From Gluconacetobacter johannae (GTDB taxonomy: Bacteria > Pseudomonadota > Alphaproteobacteria > Acetobacterales > Acetobacteraceae): a stretch of 64,000 nucleotides of DNA. The translations under genes were made by a program, and so were the position numbers. The notes beneath the pieces were generated by a model that was not told where the DNA came from, ran no database searches, and saw only the letters and a program-made list of their open reading frames with translations. The number at the start of each line of letters is the position of its first letter. Positions within the stretch are counted from its first letter, which is position 1. Below, in pieces: positions 10,558 through 19,279 of this stretch. The stretch is from contig NZ_JABEQH010000009.1 of assembly GCF_014174305.1 (NCBI RefSeq), positions 1 through 64,000 on the forward strand. The letters are read 5' to 3'.

Positions 10558-11666
10558 AGAGGACCGGCCTGCCGATCGGATCGGGGCGCGGGGTGCTGCG
10601 GCGCTACCTGTCGCGCGAACTGATCTCGCGCGTGACGGCGACGAGCCTGATCCTGGTCGCGATGATGGAGATCCTGGCGCTGCTGGAGCAGTTGACGCCC
10701 ATCCTGGACCGGCACCTCGGCGTCGGGGGCGTCCTGTATTTCCTGGCGCTGCGAATCCCCCTGCTGCTGGGCAGCGTCTTTCCGCTGTCGGTCCTGATCG
10801 GGGCGCTCATCATGCTGGTGCAAATGACGACGGCGAACGAAATCGCGATCCTGCGCGCGGCCGGGCTGTCCACCCCCGCCCTGGTCCGGCTTCTGCTGCC
10901 CGGCGTCATGGGGCTGGCGCTGGTCAGCGCCGTCATCGACGACCAGGTGACCCCCCGTGCCGAACTGGCGCTGGCGCGCTGGTGGAACGCCACCGACCCG
11001 CACCCGGAAACCGGGCATACGTTCTGGTTTCGCTCCGGAACGACGCTGATCGACGTTGGATACATCACCCGGGGCGGCCAGGCCACCGGCAAGCTGGACC
11101 TGTATCAGCGTGACCCGTCGGGGCGGCTGAACCGCGTCGTCCATTTCGAGGACGCGCAGTTCGTCAAGGACGCATGGACCGGCAGGGGCGGGCGACAACT
11201 CACCGTATCGCAGGCGACGGTGGATCCTGGCACCTTCACCGCCACACCCGCCGACGCGGGATGGCCATCCAGGCTGCGTCCGGCGGACCTGGTGCGGCTG
11301 TCCATGGACAGCCCCCCCCTCGCCGCCTCGACGATGGTCGCGATCCTGCTGGACCGCCTGCCCTCCAGCCAGCCGCCCAGCTATTTTCGTACCGCATTGC
11401 TGGATCGCGCGCTGCTGCCGCTGACATTCATCGTCATGCTGTTAATGGCAATGCCGGTGGTCTATATCCCGCCTCGTACCGGCTCGCGAAGCTGGATTCC
11501 GGTCTGGTGCCTGGGTGGGGGCCTGCTGTTTATCGTATTCCAGGGGCTGATGCGGGCCCTGGGCAATGCCGGCACCCTGCCGGCCCTGGCCGCGACCCTT
11601 CCGGGCATCGCGATTTTCGCATTCGGAATCGCTGCCCTGATGTTGAGGATAGAAGAAAAATCATGA
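10554..11666 (+). CDS. LptF/LptG-family permease (second of a pair)
   Basis: A 370-residue partner permease. The N-terminal region has the cytoplasmic element TTANEIAILRAAGLSTPALVR, typical for coupling to the LptB ATPase. A periplasmic beta domain follows, then three C-terminal membrane helices (around LPLTFIVMLLMAMPVVYIPP and onwards). The ATG start overlaps the previous stop (ATGA), and its own stop overlaps the hydroxylase start (ATGA), so permeases and hydroxylase are translationally coupled. Together the two genes encode a heterodimeric LptFG-type transporter; the substrate may be LPS or, from context, a sphingolipid. Confidence 0.8.
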   Translation: MKRTGLPIGSGRGVLRRYLSRELISRVTATSLILVAMMEILALLEQLTPILDRHLGVGGVLYFLALRIPLLLGSVFPLSVLIGALIMLVQMTTANEIAILRAAGLSTPALVRLLLPGVMGLALVSAVIDDQVTPRAELALARWWNATDPHPETGHTFWFRSGTTLIDVGYITRGGQATGKLDLYQRDPSGRLNRVVHFEDAQFVKDAWTGRGGRQLTVSQATVDPGTFTATPADAGWPSRLRPADLVRLSMDSPPLAASTMVAILLDRLPSSQPPSYFRTALLDRALLPLTFIVMLLMAMPVVYIPPRTGSRSWIPVWCLGGGLLFIVFQGLMRALGNAGTLPALAATLPGIAIFAFGIAALMLRIEEKS

Positions 11667-12442
11667 GCGGTACCCTGCGCAACGCGAATCTCCGGACGGG
11701 ACGCAGCTTCGACCTGGGGAAGATGAACCTCCAGCAACTCTGGACCGCCTATCTGACCTACCCGACCATCCTCCTCTACATCGCCCTCGCCATCGGCAGC
11801 TTCACCCTCCTGGCCCGGCATTTCCCCGGAATCGGGCCGACGCTCCTGGCCGCAGGCGCGGTCGTCGCGGTCTATCCCCTGGCATGGTACGCGATACACC
11901 GGTTCATCCTGCACGGGCGTTTCCTGTACCGGATGAAATGGACGGCCGGCCTGTGGAAGCGCATCCATTTCGATCATCACCAGGACCCGCACCTGCTGGA
12001 CGTCCTGTTCGGATCCCCGTTGAACACGATCCCGACCATCGCGATCATCACCATTCCCATCGGCTACCTGATCGGCCATCTGGGGGGGGCCGCGGCGGCC
12101 TTCGGAACGGGGCTTGCGATCACCTGCATCTATGAATTCTTCCATTGCATCCAGCACCTGAACTACAAGCCCCGGATGCGCTGGATCCAGAAGATGAAGC
12201 AGCGCCACGTCCTGCACCATTTCCATGACGAGGACGGCAATTACGGCATCACCAGCTTCGTCGTGGACCGGATCTTCGGCAGCTACTACGTCGATGCGCG
12301 CGCCCGCCCCCGCAGCCCCAGCGTCTTCAACCTGGGCTACGACCTGGCGGAGGCCAACCGTTATCCCTGGGTGATGGAACGCACCGGCATGCCCCCGCGC
12401 GACCGGCCGGCCGGCGCGCCGCCGCACCGAGACGCCGCATGA
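11663..12442 (+). CDS. Fatty acid/sterol hydroxylase family protein (putative ceramide hydroxylase)
   Basis: A 259-residue membrane di-iron enzyme of the fatty-acid-hydroxylase superfamily. The histidine boxes are visible: HRFILH (H79, H84), HFDHH (H102, H105, H106), HCIQH and HVLHHFH near the C-terminus, with membrane segments between. Family members hydroxylate or desaturate lipid chains, including C4- or alpha-hydroxylation of sphingolipids. In this locus the ceramide backbone or its acyl chain is the likeliest substrate. I chose the ATG at 11663 because it overlaps the permease stop; a longer open frame upstream is an overlap artefact. It is coupled to the next gene by a 4-bp ATGA overlap. 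Confidence 0.75.
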   Translation: MSGTLRNANLRTGRSFDLGKMNLQQLWTAYLTYPTILLYIALAIGSFTLLARHFPGIGPTLLAAGAVVAVYPLAWYAIHRFILHGRFLYRMKWTAGLWKRIHFDHHQDPHLLDVLFGSPLNTIPTIAIITIPIGYLIGHLGGAAAAFGTGLAITCIYEFFHCIQHLNYKPRMRWIQKMKQRHVLHHFHDEDGNYGITSFVVDRIFGSYYVDARARPRSPSVFNLGYDLAEANRYPWVMERTGMPPRDRPAGAPPHRDAA

Positions 12443-13227
12443 CACCGGACGGCACGCTCAACGTCCTGATCCTGGCGGGCACGCGCGCGGGGGCACATGA
12501 CCCGATGGCCCTGGCCGCCGGCGTGTCGCACAAGGCGATCCTGCCCGTCGCCGGCCGCCCGATGATCGCGCGGGTCGTCGACGCGCTGTCGGCCGTGCCC
12601 CGGATCGGCCGCATCGCCGTCAGCATCGAGGCCCCGGACATCCTGACCGGCCTGCTGGATCATCCCGTCACGATCCTGCCGCCGGCAAGCGGCCCCAGCG
12701 GCAGTGTGCTGAAAGCGATCGAAACGCTGGGCACGCCGCTGCTGGTCACGACGGCCGACCATGCGCTGCTGCGCCCGGAATGGATCGAAGCGTTCCTGTC
12801 CGCCGCCGGCGACACCTGCGACGTCGCGGCCGGCATCGCGATGGAGCAGGACATCCGCCGCGACGTACCCGGCACGAAGCGCACGATGATCCGCCTGGCC
12901 GACGGGGCATTTTCGGGCTGCAACCTGTTCCTGTTCCGCACCCCGGCGGCAATCGGCGTCGTCCGGCTGTGGCAGCGCCTGGAACAGGAGCGCAAGCGGC
13001 CCGTCCGCATGGCCCGCCTGCTGGGGCCGGGAATCCTGCTGCGCTACCTGATGGGACGGCTGACGCGCCAGGCCCTGTGCGCGCGGATCGGACGCCTGGC
13101 CGGCGCCTCCGCCCGGCTGGTTCCCCTGCCCGACGGACGCGCGGCCGTGGACGTGGACAAGCCGGCCGATCTCGCCCTGGTGCAATCGCTGCTCGCGGCC
13201 GCCCCGGCCTGCCGCCCCATCACCTGA
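12439..13227 (+). CDS. MobA-like NTP transferase domain protein
   Basis: A 262-residue nucleotidyltransferase of the GT-A-like MobA/IspD fold. The N-terminal nucleotide-binding segment is LNVLILAGTRAG, followed by HKAILPVAGRPMIARVV with the conserved lysine. Further on, TTADHALLRPEW supplies the metal-binding aspartate region. Such enzymes join a nucleotide to a sugar, polyol or alcohol phosphate (for example CTP plus an alcohol phosphate). It is coupled to the hydroxylase and lies 16 bp before a glycosyltransferase, so it could make the activated head-group donor for lipid decoration. The real substrate is unknown. Confidence 0.6.
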   Translation: MTPDGTLNVLILAGTRAGAHDPMALAAGVSHKAILPVAGRPMIARVVDALSAVPRIGRIAVSIEAPDILTGLLDHPVTILPPASGPSGSVLKAIETLGTPLLVTTADHALLRPEWIEAFLSAAGDTCDVAAGIAMEQDIRRDVPGTKRTMIRLADGAFSGCNLFLFRTPAAIGVVRLWQRLEQERKRPVRMARLLGPGILLRYLMGRLTRQALCARIGRLAGASARLVPLPDGRAAVDVDKPADLALVQSLLAAAPACRPIT

Positions 13228-13243
13228 CCTCCGGACCCGATCC

Positions 13244-14329
13244 ATGCGTATCGCCTATGTCATCAATTCGCTGGAAGGGGGCGGCGCCGCCTTCCCGGTG
13301 CCCGACATTACCCGCGTCATGCGGCAGGAAGGGCATGAGGTCGAACTGTTCGCGCTGCTCCGCCGTGACGGTCGCGCCCTGCCGCCCATCGAACGGACAG
13401 GTCTGACGGTCCATGTCCGCGACGGGAACGAAAAGGACAATGTCGCCGCCCTGCGCTGGCTGGACCGCCAGGTCGGGGCCTACCGTCCCGACCTGCTGTG
13501 GACATCGCTGACCCGAGCCACGGCAATGGGGAAGCTCGTCGGGCTGAAACGGCGGATTCCCGTCGTCAGCTGGCAGCATAATGCGGGGCTGAGCAAGGCC
13601 AATATCCGGCTTCTGCGGCTGCTGCGCGGGCTGACGCGGCTATGGGTCGCCGATTCGGGCTGCGTGCTGGATTTCACCCGGCGCCGGCTGGGAATCCCCG
13701 AGGATCGCGTCGCCTCCTGGCCGATCTTCCGGTCCAACCCCGACGTGCCGGTTGCCCGCCCCTGGCAGCCCGGCGACATCGTGCGGGTCGGATCTCTGGG
13801 ACGCCTGCACCGGGACAAGGGCTACGACATCCTGTGCGCCGCCCTGACCATCCTGAAGTCCCATGGCGCGCTCCCGCCCTTCGAGATCACCGTCTCGGGC
13901 GAAGGGGCGACGCGCCCGTACCTGGAATCGCTGATCCGCGACAATCACCTGACGACCCTTCGGCTGCCCGGGTTCAACGAACGGGTGCCGGAATTCCTGG
14001 CGGGGCAGCACCTGTACGTGCAGCCGTCGCGGCGCGAAGGCCTGTGCATCGCCATGCACGAGGCCATGCAGGCCGGCCTGGGCGTCGTGGCGTCGTCGGT
14101 CGGCGAGATGCCCTACACGATCGAGGAGGGCGTCTGCGGCCATGTCGTGCCGCCGGAAGACCCGATGGTCCTGGCAGAGGCCCTGGCGACGGCCCTGCAT
14201 CGTCCGGAGCGGCTTTCCGAGTTGGGACAGGCCGCCCGCGCGCGCGTGCTGACACGCTTCTCCCCGGCACGCTTCGACGCGGCCGGCCAGACCATCCTGC
14301 AGCGCATCGGCCATCAGGTCGCGGCCTGA
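13244..14329 (+). CDS. GT4-family glycosyltransferase
   Basis: A 361-residue GT-B glycosyltransferase. The N-terminal domain begins MRIAYVINSLEGGGA. The C-terminal donor-binding domain shows GSLGRLHRDKGYDIL and the retaining-enzyme signature PSRREGLCIAMHEAMQAGLGVVAS (an E-x7-E arrangement). It would use a nucleotide sugar at the cytoplasmic face of the inner membrane. It is the last gene of the six-gene operon, 16 bp after the nucleotidyltransferase, so a glycosylated sphingolipid or other glycolipid is a reasonable product. Acceptor and sugar are not determinable here. Confidence 0.8.
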   Translation: MRIAYVINSLEGGGAAFPVPDITRVMRQEGHEVELFALLRRDGRALPPIERTGLTVHVRDGNEKDNVAALRWLDRQVGAYRPDLLWTSLTRATAMGKLVGLKRRIPVVSWQHNAGLSKANIRLLRLLRGLTRLWVADSGCVLDFTRRRLGIPEDRVASWPIFRSNPDVPVARPWQPGDIVRVGSLGRLHRDKGYDILCAALTILKSHGALPPFEITVSGEGATRPYLESLIRDNHLTTLRLPGFNERVPEFLAGQHLYVQPSRREGLCIAMHEAMQAGLGVVASSVGEMPYTIEEGVCGHVVPPEDPMVLAEALATALHRPERLSELGQAARARVLTRFSPARFDAAGQTILQRIGHQVAA

Positions 14330-14400
14330 CCTGCGGCCCACTCGCAGGAACGGGAGAACCGCGCCATGACGCGGCGGCCGGATCATGGCACGATGGGGAC

Positions 14401-14898
14401 ATGCCATCCGACCTCGCGGAAAACCAGATCGTCATCCGGCGCGCCATCCTGCATCTGTGCGGCCAGATGGGGTGGTCGTCCCTGAACGAACTGCCGCTGC
14501 CGGACGGACGGCGGGCGGACATCATGGCGCTGCGCCCGGACAACGGATTCGTCTGCATCGAGATCAAGTCCGGCCCCAGGGATTTCCTGACCGACTCCAA
14601 ATGGCCCCGCTATCGCGACTGGTGCGACCAGTTCTTCTTCGCCGTGGACCGGGCTTTTCCGCTCGCCCTTCTGCCCGACAGCGCGGGCCTCATGATCGTC
14701 GCCACGGATATGCGGCCCCCCGGCTATGCGACCATCGCCGAATCGGCCATCACGCGGGATGCGCCCACAATTCCCCTGGCCTCCGCCCGGCGGCGAAAAC
14801 TGACCCATCTGTTCGCGACGCAGGCCGCCGAACGGCTGGGCCGACTGGACGACCCGGCGATCACCGCATCGCTGCGCGCCGCCCGGCGTATCGAATAG
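14401..14898 (+). CDS. mmcB: MmcB family DNA repair protein (putative endonuclease)
   Basis: A 165-residue protein with a restriction-endonuclease-like core: ADIMALRPDNGFVCIEIKSG gives the D...E-x-K catalytic pattern, followed by DFLTDSKWPRYRDWCDQFFFAV. This matches MmcB, an alphaproteobacterial DNA-damage protein first studied in Caulobacter as part of the mitomycin C response. I place the start at ATG 14401. It lies 71 bp after the glycosyltransferase and looks like an independent gene. I cannot identify an SOS box with confidence. Confidence 0.8.
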   Translation: MPSDLAENQIVIRRAILHLCGQMGWSSLNELPLPDGRRADIMALRPDNGFVCIEIKSGPRDFLTDSKWPRYRDWCDQFFFAVDRAFPLALLPDSAGLMIVATDMRPPGYATIAESAITRDAPTIPLASARRRKLTHLFATQAAERLGRLDDPAITASLRAARRIE

Positions 14899-14993
14899 GC
14901 CGGCCGACGACCACCCGCGCCCGGTCGCATGACACGGGGCGCGATGTACGCCATCACCGCCCGACAGTGCCAGCCATCCAGAAAGGCCCCCCG

Positions 14994-15782
14994 ATGTCAG
15001 ACGCCATCCTGTGCCGGTTCGAAGCCGCCCGTTCCATCGTCCGGGACGCCGCCGACCTGGCCATGTCCATGCGTCCCGCCTCCGGCGGGCCAACCGGCAC
15101 CCAGAAAAGCGCGCAGGACTGGCTGACCGAGGCCGACGGCGCGGTCGAGGCCCTGATTTCCACCCGGATCGGCGCCCTGTTCCCCCAGGACGGCTTCCAG
15201 GGCGAGGAAGAAGGCCGCACCCGTACAGGCCGCCTGCGCTGGGTCGTGGACCCGATCGACGGCACGTCGAACTTCGCGCGCGGCCGCAACCGGTGGTGCG
15301 TGTCGCTGGGTCTTCTGGAAGACGATCTGCCGGTCGCCGGCATCATCCAGGCCCCGGCCCTGAACGAGACGTACACGGCGGTGCGCGGCCGGGGCGCGTT
15401 CCTCAACGGCCGGCCGATCCACGCCTCGCCGGTCGACGACACGCGCTCGGCGATGATCGAGATGGGGTGGAGCAACCGCGTCCCCGCCGGCGTGTTCGAA
15501 GACAAGGTCGCAACCATGCTGCGGCTGGGCGCCATGCCCCGGTCCGGCGGATCGGGCGCACTGGCGCTGGCCGACGTGGCCTGCGGTCGTCTGGACGGAT
15601 ATCTGGAAATGGTCATCAATATCTGGGACGTCGCGGCAGCCCTGGTCATCCTGGACGAGGCCGGGGCCAGGACCTCGCCCTTCGTGCGTGACGGCGGGCT
15701 GGAACGCGGCATCACCATCCTTGCCGCCGCGCCGCGAATCGCGGACGATCTGGCGGCGGCGCTCGACGTCCCTCTGGCCTGA
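14994..15782 (+). CDS. Inositol monophosphatase family protein
   Basis: A 262-residue Mg2+-dependent, Li+-sensitive-type phosphatase. Motif A is WVVDPIDGTSNF (D86, D89), with the upstream metal-binding glutamates in QGEEEG (E71-E72) and the WDxAA motif in NIWDVAAALVIL (W211, D212). The family covers inositol monophosphatase, fructose-1,6-bisphosphatase-like, 3'(2'),5'-bisphosphate nucleotidase and histidinol-phosphate phosphatase activities; sequence alone does not decide. The ATG at 14994 lies after a moderately purine-rich stretch. The gene appears to stand alone. Confidence 0.8.
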   Translation: MSDAILCRFEAARSIVRDAADLAMSMRPASGGPTGTQKSAQDWLTEADGAVEALISTRIGALFPQDGFQGEEEGRTRTGRLRWVVDPIDGTSNFARGRNRWCVSLGLLEDDLPVAGIIQAPALNETYTAVRGRGAFLNGRPIHASPVDDTRSAMIEMGWSNRVPAGVFEDKVATMLRLGAMPRSGGSGALALADVACGRLDGYLEMVINIWDVAAALVILDEAGARTSPFVRDGGLERGITILAAAPRIADDLAAALDVPLA

Positions 15783-15921
15783 TCCCCGGCCATTGTTACG
15801 ACACAAAATTTCATCAATAGTCCCACCCTGAAATCCACGCATGGATCTTGGAACCGGGATACGAGAGACAGCCGCCCGTCGCCCGTGCGATCCGTGCCGC
15901 TGTCCCAGGAGAAAACGGAGC

Positions 15922-16764
15922 ATGCTTTTGCGAGACGGCCGATTCCGGTTGAAGCCAGCCCTGCTGGCGGCAACCCTGCTGCTGCCGGCGGCACCGGCCC
16001 TTGCCGCCGGAGAAAAGCAGCAGGCGCTGGTGGACCGCGCCACCCTGACCGTGCGCGACATGTTTTCCGGCGCGCGATCCGACAGCAAGATCACCCAGTA
16101 CATGACCCAGGCCCGCGCGGTAATGGTCTGCCCGTCGATCTTCCGCATGTCGATCGGCTTTGGCGGGTCCGGCGGAGGATGCGTCCTGCTGTCGCGCGAC
16201 GCGCGCGGATCCTGGTCCGACCCGGCATTCTTCAATCTCAGTTCCGCCAATGTCGGCATCCAGCTGGGCATGCAGGATTCCCAGGTGATGTTCTTCGTCA
16301 TGACCGATCGCGGCCTGCAGGCGCTGCTGGACAACCAGTTCCAGCTCGGCGCCAACGCGGCGGCATCATTCGCGACCATGGGATCGGGCATCGAAAGCGG
16401 CACGACCGGCCAGCGCAACACCGACATCATGGCCCTCCAGAAATCCAAGGGCCTGTTCGCCGGCGCGGCGCTTGGCGGGTCGAAACTGTCGGTCAACAGC
16501 GGTGCCAACCGGTCCTATTACAACCAGATCGTCGGGCCGGAAGACATCGTGATCTCGATGCGGGTCAACAATCCGGGCGCCGATCCCCTGCGCGCGGCCC
16601 TGACCGACGTGCAGGCCCGGGCGACGGCGTCCGGTCCCGCAAACCGCGCGCCCGCCACGCCGGTCTACGGGCAGCCCGCCTATCAGGACGGCGAACCCGC
16701 GCAGGTCACCCCGCCGCCCGCTTCGGGCGCCATCAGCAGCCAGCCGCTCGCCCCGCCGCGCTAG
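15922..16764 (+). CDS. SYLF/YSC84-domain lipid-binding protein, exported
   Basis: A 280-residue protein starting with a Sec signal peptide (basic MLLRDGRFRLK, then a hydrophobic core ending PALAAG near residue 32). The body fits the SYLF (YSC84) domain: the conserved region around ARAVMVCPSIFRMSIGFGGSGGGCVLLSRD, then the Gly/Ala-rich NVGIQLGMQDSQ and VGPEDIVIS. The C-terminal 60 residues are Pro/Ala/Gln-rich and probably disordered. SYLF domains bind phosphoinositides in eukaryotes; bacterial members are periplasmic or outer-membrane associated and poorly understood. The ATG at 15922 has CGGAG immediately upstream and starts the signal peptide; an ATG at 15841 would bury it. Confidence 0.8.
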   Translation: MLLRDGRFRLKPALLAATLLLPAAPALAAGEKQQALVDRATLTVRDMFSGARSDSKITQYMTQARAVMVCPSIFRMSIGFGGSGGGCVLLSRDARGSWSDPAFFNLSSANVGIQLGMQDSQVMFFVMTDRGLQALLDNQFQLGANAAASFATMGSGIESGTTGQRNTDIMALQKSKGLFAGAALGGSKLSVNSGANRSYYNQIVGPEDIVISMRVNNPGADPLRAALTDVQARATASGPANRAPATPVYGQPAYQDGEPAQVTPPPASGAISSQPLAPPR

Positions 16765-17148
16765 GGCCCGTACCCGATCCATATCCCGAACGGGAGCGTC
16801 GTCACGCGCCATGCTTTGGCGTGGATGATGCTCCCTCGTTCCGTCCCGCTATCGCCCCCTTACGGTAAGGATGCGTGACCGCCGCCGGGCCGGCCGGCAC
16901 CGGCCGGAATGGCCCACCATCATCGGTCGGCGCGAGTCTGCAATGAAACTCGCGCGACGGGCTCACGTTGGTCTGGCAACAGGGCACGATCGGAACGGAT
17001 CGATCCGATCGCATGCCCGGTGTCCAGAACGCCACTCTCTGCCAATGTTGGGTGCCATCGGCGCCCCGTCAGCCTTCCGATGCGGTGCAGCCAACGCCGC
17101 CGCCATGCGTGAATTTTCATTCCGAAACCGTGAAGGGAATCCGATGTG
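16765..17148. other. 384-bp intergenic region with three inverted repeats
   Basis: I see no gene here. The region holds a long imperfect hairpin at 16788-16841 (listed separately), a 7-bp stem at 16931-16937/16948-16954 (CGCGAGT/ACTCGCG, 10-nt loop), and a perfect 12-bp palindrome CGGATCGATCCG at 16996-17007. An AAGGGA ribosome binding site for the acyltransferase lies at 17133-17138. Confidence 0.6.
16788..16841. repeat. Long imperfect inverted repeat downstream of the SYLF gene
   Basis: GGGAGC (16792-16797) pairs with GCTCCC (16830-16835), flanked outside by GAAC/GTTC. Inside it, CACGC-GC-CA (16803-16811) pairs with TGGCGTG (16817-16823). Internal loops are 5-6 nt. It begins 23 bp after the stop codon. 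There is no T-run, so a factor-independent terminator is doubtful; a 3'-UTR structure or protein-binding site is possible. Confidence 0.5.
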
Positions 17149-18204
17149 ATGACACGACAGGCGTTCCATACCCTGGATGGGCTACGCGGCCTGGCCGCGA
17201 TTGCGGTCGTCCTGATCCATATGGGAATGATCTTCCCGCTGGTCTGGTACCCCGCCGGGGCCTATCTCGCGGTGGACCTGTTTTTCGGCCTCAGTGGTTT
17301 CGTGATGGCCGAGGCTTATTCGGCGCGGCTGGACGCGGGGATGCCGGTGTCTGACTTCATGCGAAAGCGTGTGCTGCGCCTGTGGCCGCTTTACGCGCTC
17401 GGCCTGACGATCGGCGCCGCGACGACGGCGTCACGGGTAATCATCCATTATTCCCCGCCCTCGGACCTGACACCTTATCCCCTGGCATTGCTGTACATTC
17501 CGTGGAGCGGGCCGAAGGGCGAACTTTATCCGCTCAACCTCCCCGCCTGGTCACTTTTCTATGAACTGGCGGTCAATATGGTCATGGCGGTCGGCTGGCG
17601 CAGGCTGACCAATCGGGCGCTCATCGTCCTGGTGGCTCTCTCCGCGCTGGGCCTGGTCGCCTCGGCCTTCGCCACCGGGTCTCTGAACAGCGGGTTGTCG
17701 TGGGTGGGCGCGCCGGTCGCCCTGTCCCGTGTCACCTTCTCGTTCTTTCTGGGCATCCTGCTGTGGCGCGTCAGGCGGGGGTCATCGAAGATCGGCGCGC
17801 CGATACCGCTGATTATCCTGGCGATCGGCCTGATGATCGACACTACCCTGCTTCCGCGCGCCGTCATCGACCTGCTGGAGGTGTTCCTGCTTTTTCCGTC
17901 GGTCATCCTGCTTGGCGCATCGACGCAGCCCACCGAAGGCGGCATAGCCCTGTTCAATGGCCTGGGGAGCATATCCTACGCCCTCTACGCGGTGCACGAG
18001 CCATTGCTCCAACTGACCAGTTCCGTCGTCCACAACGTCCTGCACGTTCCGGTAAGGGCGGTGCCGCATTGGGCGTGCATGATCCTTCTGGCCGGGCTGC
18101 TCGTGATCGCCTGGGTCCTGAATGATCTGGACGTGACGCTGCGCGGGCATCTCGATCGCCTCATCAGAGGGCTGACGCGGCGCCCGGCCCAGACCGTGAC
18201 CTAG
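17149..18204 (+). CDS. Acyltransferase 3 family membrane protein (OafA/YrhL type)
   Basis: A polytopic protein of about 351 residues that begins with the family hallmark FHTLDGLRGLAAIAVVLIHMG (R and H in the first helix region) and continues with FFGLSGFVMAEAYSARL and about ten membrane segments. Family members O-acetylate or otherwise acylate surface polysaccharide, LPS or peptidoglycan. GTG 17146 and ATG 17149 are adjacent; I prefer ATG, 10 bp after AAGGGA. It converges on mltG. The acceptor is unknown. Confidence 0.8.
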   Translation: MTRQAFHTLDGLRGLAAIAVVLIHMGMIFPLVWYPAGAYLAVDLFFGLSGFVMAEAYSARLDAGMPVSDFMRKRVLRLWPLYALGLTIGAATTASRVIIHYSPPSDLTPYPLALLYIPWSGPKGELYPLNLPAWSLFYELAVNMVMAVGWRRLTNRALIVLVALSALGLVASAFATGSLNSGLSWVGAPVALSRVTFSFFLGILLWRVRRGSSKIGAPIPLIILAIGLMIDTTLLPRAVIDLLEVFLLFPSVILLGASTQPTEGGIALFNGLGSISYALYAVHEPLLQLTSSVVHNVLHVPVRAVPHWACMILLAGLLVIAWVLNDLDVTLRGHLDRLIRGLTRRPAQTVT

Positions 18205-18261
18205 GCTCGGTACCCCACAGCCGTGGGTCAACTGCGAACGGCGACGCCTGGGGGCGCCGCA

Positions 18262-19242
18262 TCACGGCGTCCGGTGCCCCCGATAGGCGCCGACATTGCG
18301 ATTGTGCTCCGCCAGGCTGGACGCGAACATGTGGCCGCCCGCGCCGTTCGCGACGAAATACAGCGCGTCGCCGGATGCAGGATGGGCCGCCGCCTCCAGC
18401 GCCGCCCGCCCTGGCGCGCAGATCGGACCGGCGGGCAGGCCCGGCAGCGTGTAGGTGTTGTAGGGCGTGAGGGTTTCCAGATCCGTCCGCGTCAGCGCAT
18501 GACCCAGCGGCCCCGCCCCCTGATTGAGCCCGTAGACCACCGTCGGATCGGATTGCAGGCGCATGCCGCGTTGCAGCCGGTTGATGAAGACCCGCGCCAC
18601 CATCGGCCGTTCGGATGGGATGGCGGTTTCATGCTCCACCATCGACGCCAGGATCAGCAGCGCGCGCCGATCGGGAATCTCGGGCACGGCGTCGCGCCCG
18701 CGCCAGACCGTATCCAGCGTCGTCGCCATCGCGGCCTGCATCCGCGACAGAAGCACCGCACGCGGCGTGCCCCATTCGTAATCGTAGGTCTGCGGCAGGA
18801 TGTCGCCTTCCGGCGGCACGGCGATGGATCCGGTCAGGACCGGCGCATGCTCGATGATATCGGCGACCTGCATCGCCGACAGCCCCTCGGGCACCGTGAT
18901 CCGGTGCAGGACCGGCCGGCCATGGCGCAGGACGAACAGCGCGTCGCGGATCGACGCATGGGCCGGGAATTCCAGTTCGGCGGCATGCAGGACCCCGTCC
19001 TTGCGCGTCAGGCGGACCGCCACGCGGAAAACCAGGGCCACGACATCCCCGCCCTCCAGCACCCGCGCCTGCTGAAGGGTGGAAATGGTGCTGCCCAGCC
19101 CCCCGCGCGGCACGACCACCGCACGAATCGCCGGCAGAGGGCCGGGGGCGCGATACAGCCACCACCCCCATCCCGCCAGGCCGCCGGCGACAAGACCCGG
19201 CAGCACCAGCAGGGCCGCGAGCCATTTCAGCATCCTGGCCAT
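18262..19242 (-). CDS. mltG: Endolytic peptidoglycan transglycosylase MltG (YceG-like)
   Basis: A 326-residue inner-membrane-anchored lytic transglycosylase. An N-terminal membrane helix (LKWLAALLVLPGLVAGGLAG) is followed by a LysM-like region and the YceG catalytic domain. The signature ASMVEHETAIPSERPMVARV is followed by FINRLQRGMRLQSDPTVVYG; the first glutamate is catalytic in E. coli MltG. The enzyme cleaves nascent glycan strands and limits their length. It is the last gene of the fabD-fabG-acpP-fabF-mltG series, 37 bp after fabF, a common proteobacterial order. Confidence 0.9.
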   Translation of the reverse strand: MARMLKWLAALLVLPGLVAGGLAGWGWWLYRAPGPLPAIRAVVVPRGGLGSTISTLQQARVLEGGDVVALVFRVAVRLTRKDGVLHAAELEFPAHASIRDALFVLRHGRPVLHRITVPEGLSAMQVADIIEHAPVLTGSIAVPPEGDILPQTYDYEWGTPRAVLLSRMQAAMATTLDTVWRGRDAVPEIPDRRALLILASMVEHETAIPSERPMVARVFINRLQRGMRLQSDPTVVYGLNQGAGPLGHALTRTDLETLTPYNTYTLPGLPAGPICAPGRAALEAAAHPASGDALYFVANGAGGHMFASSLAEHNRNVGAYRGHRTP

Positions 19243-19279
19243 CTAGCGGACCGTCAGCCCAGGCAAGGCCGATGGCCGG

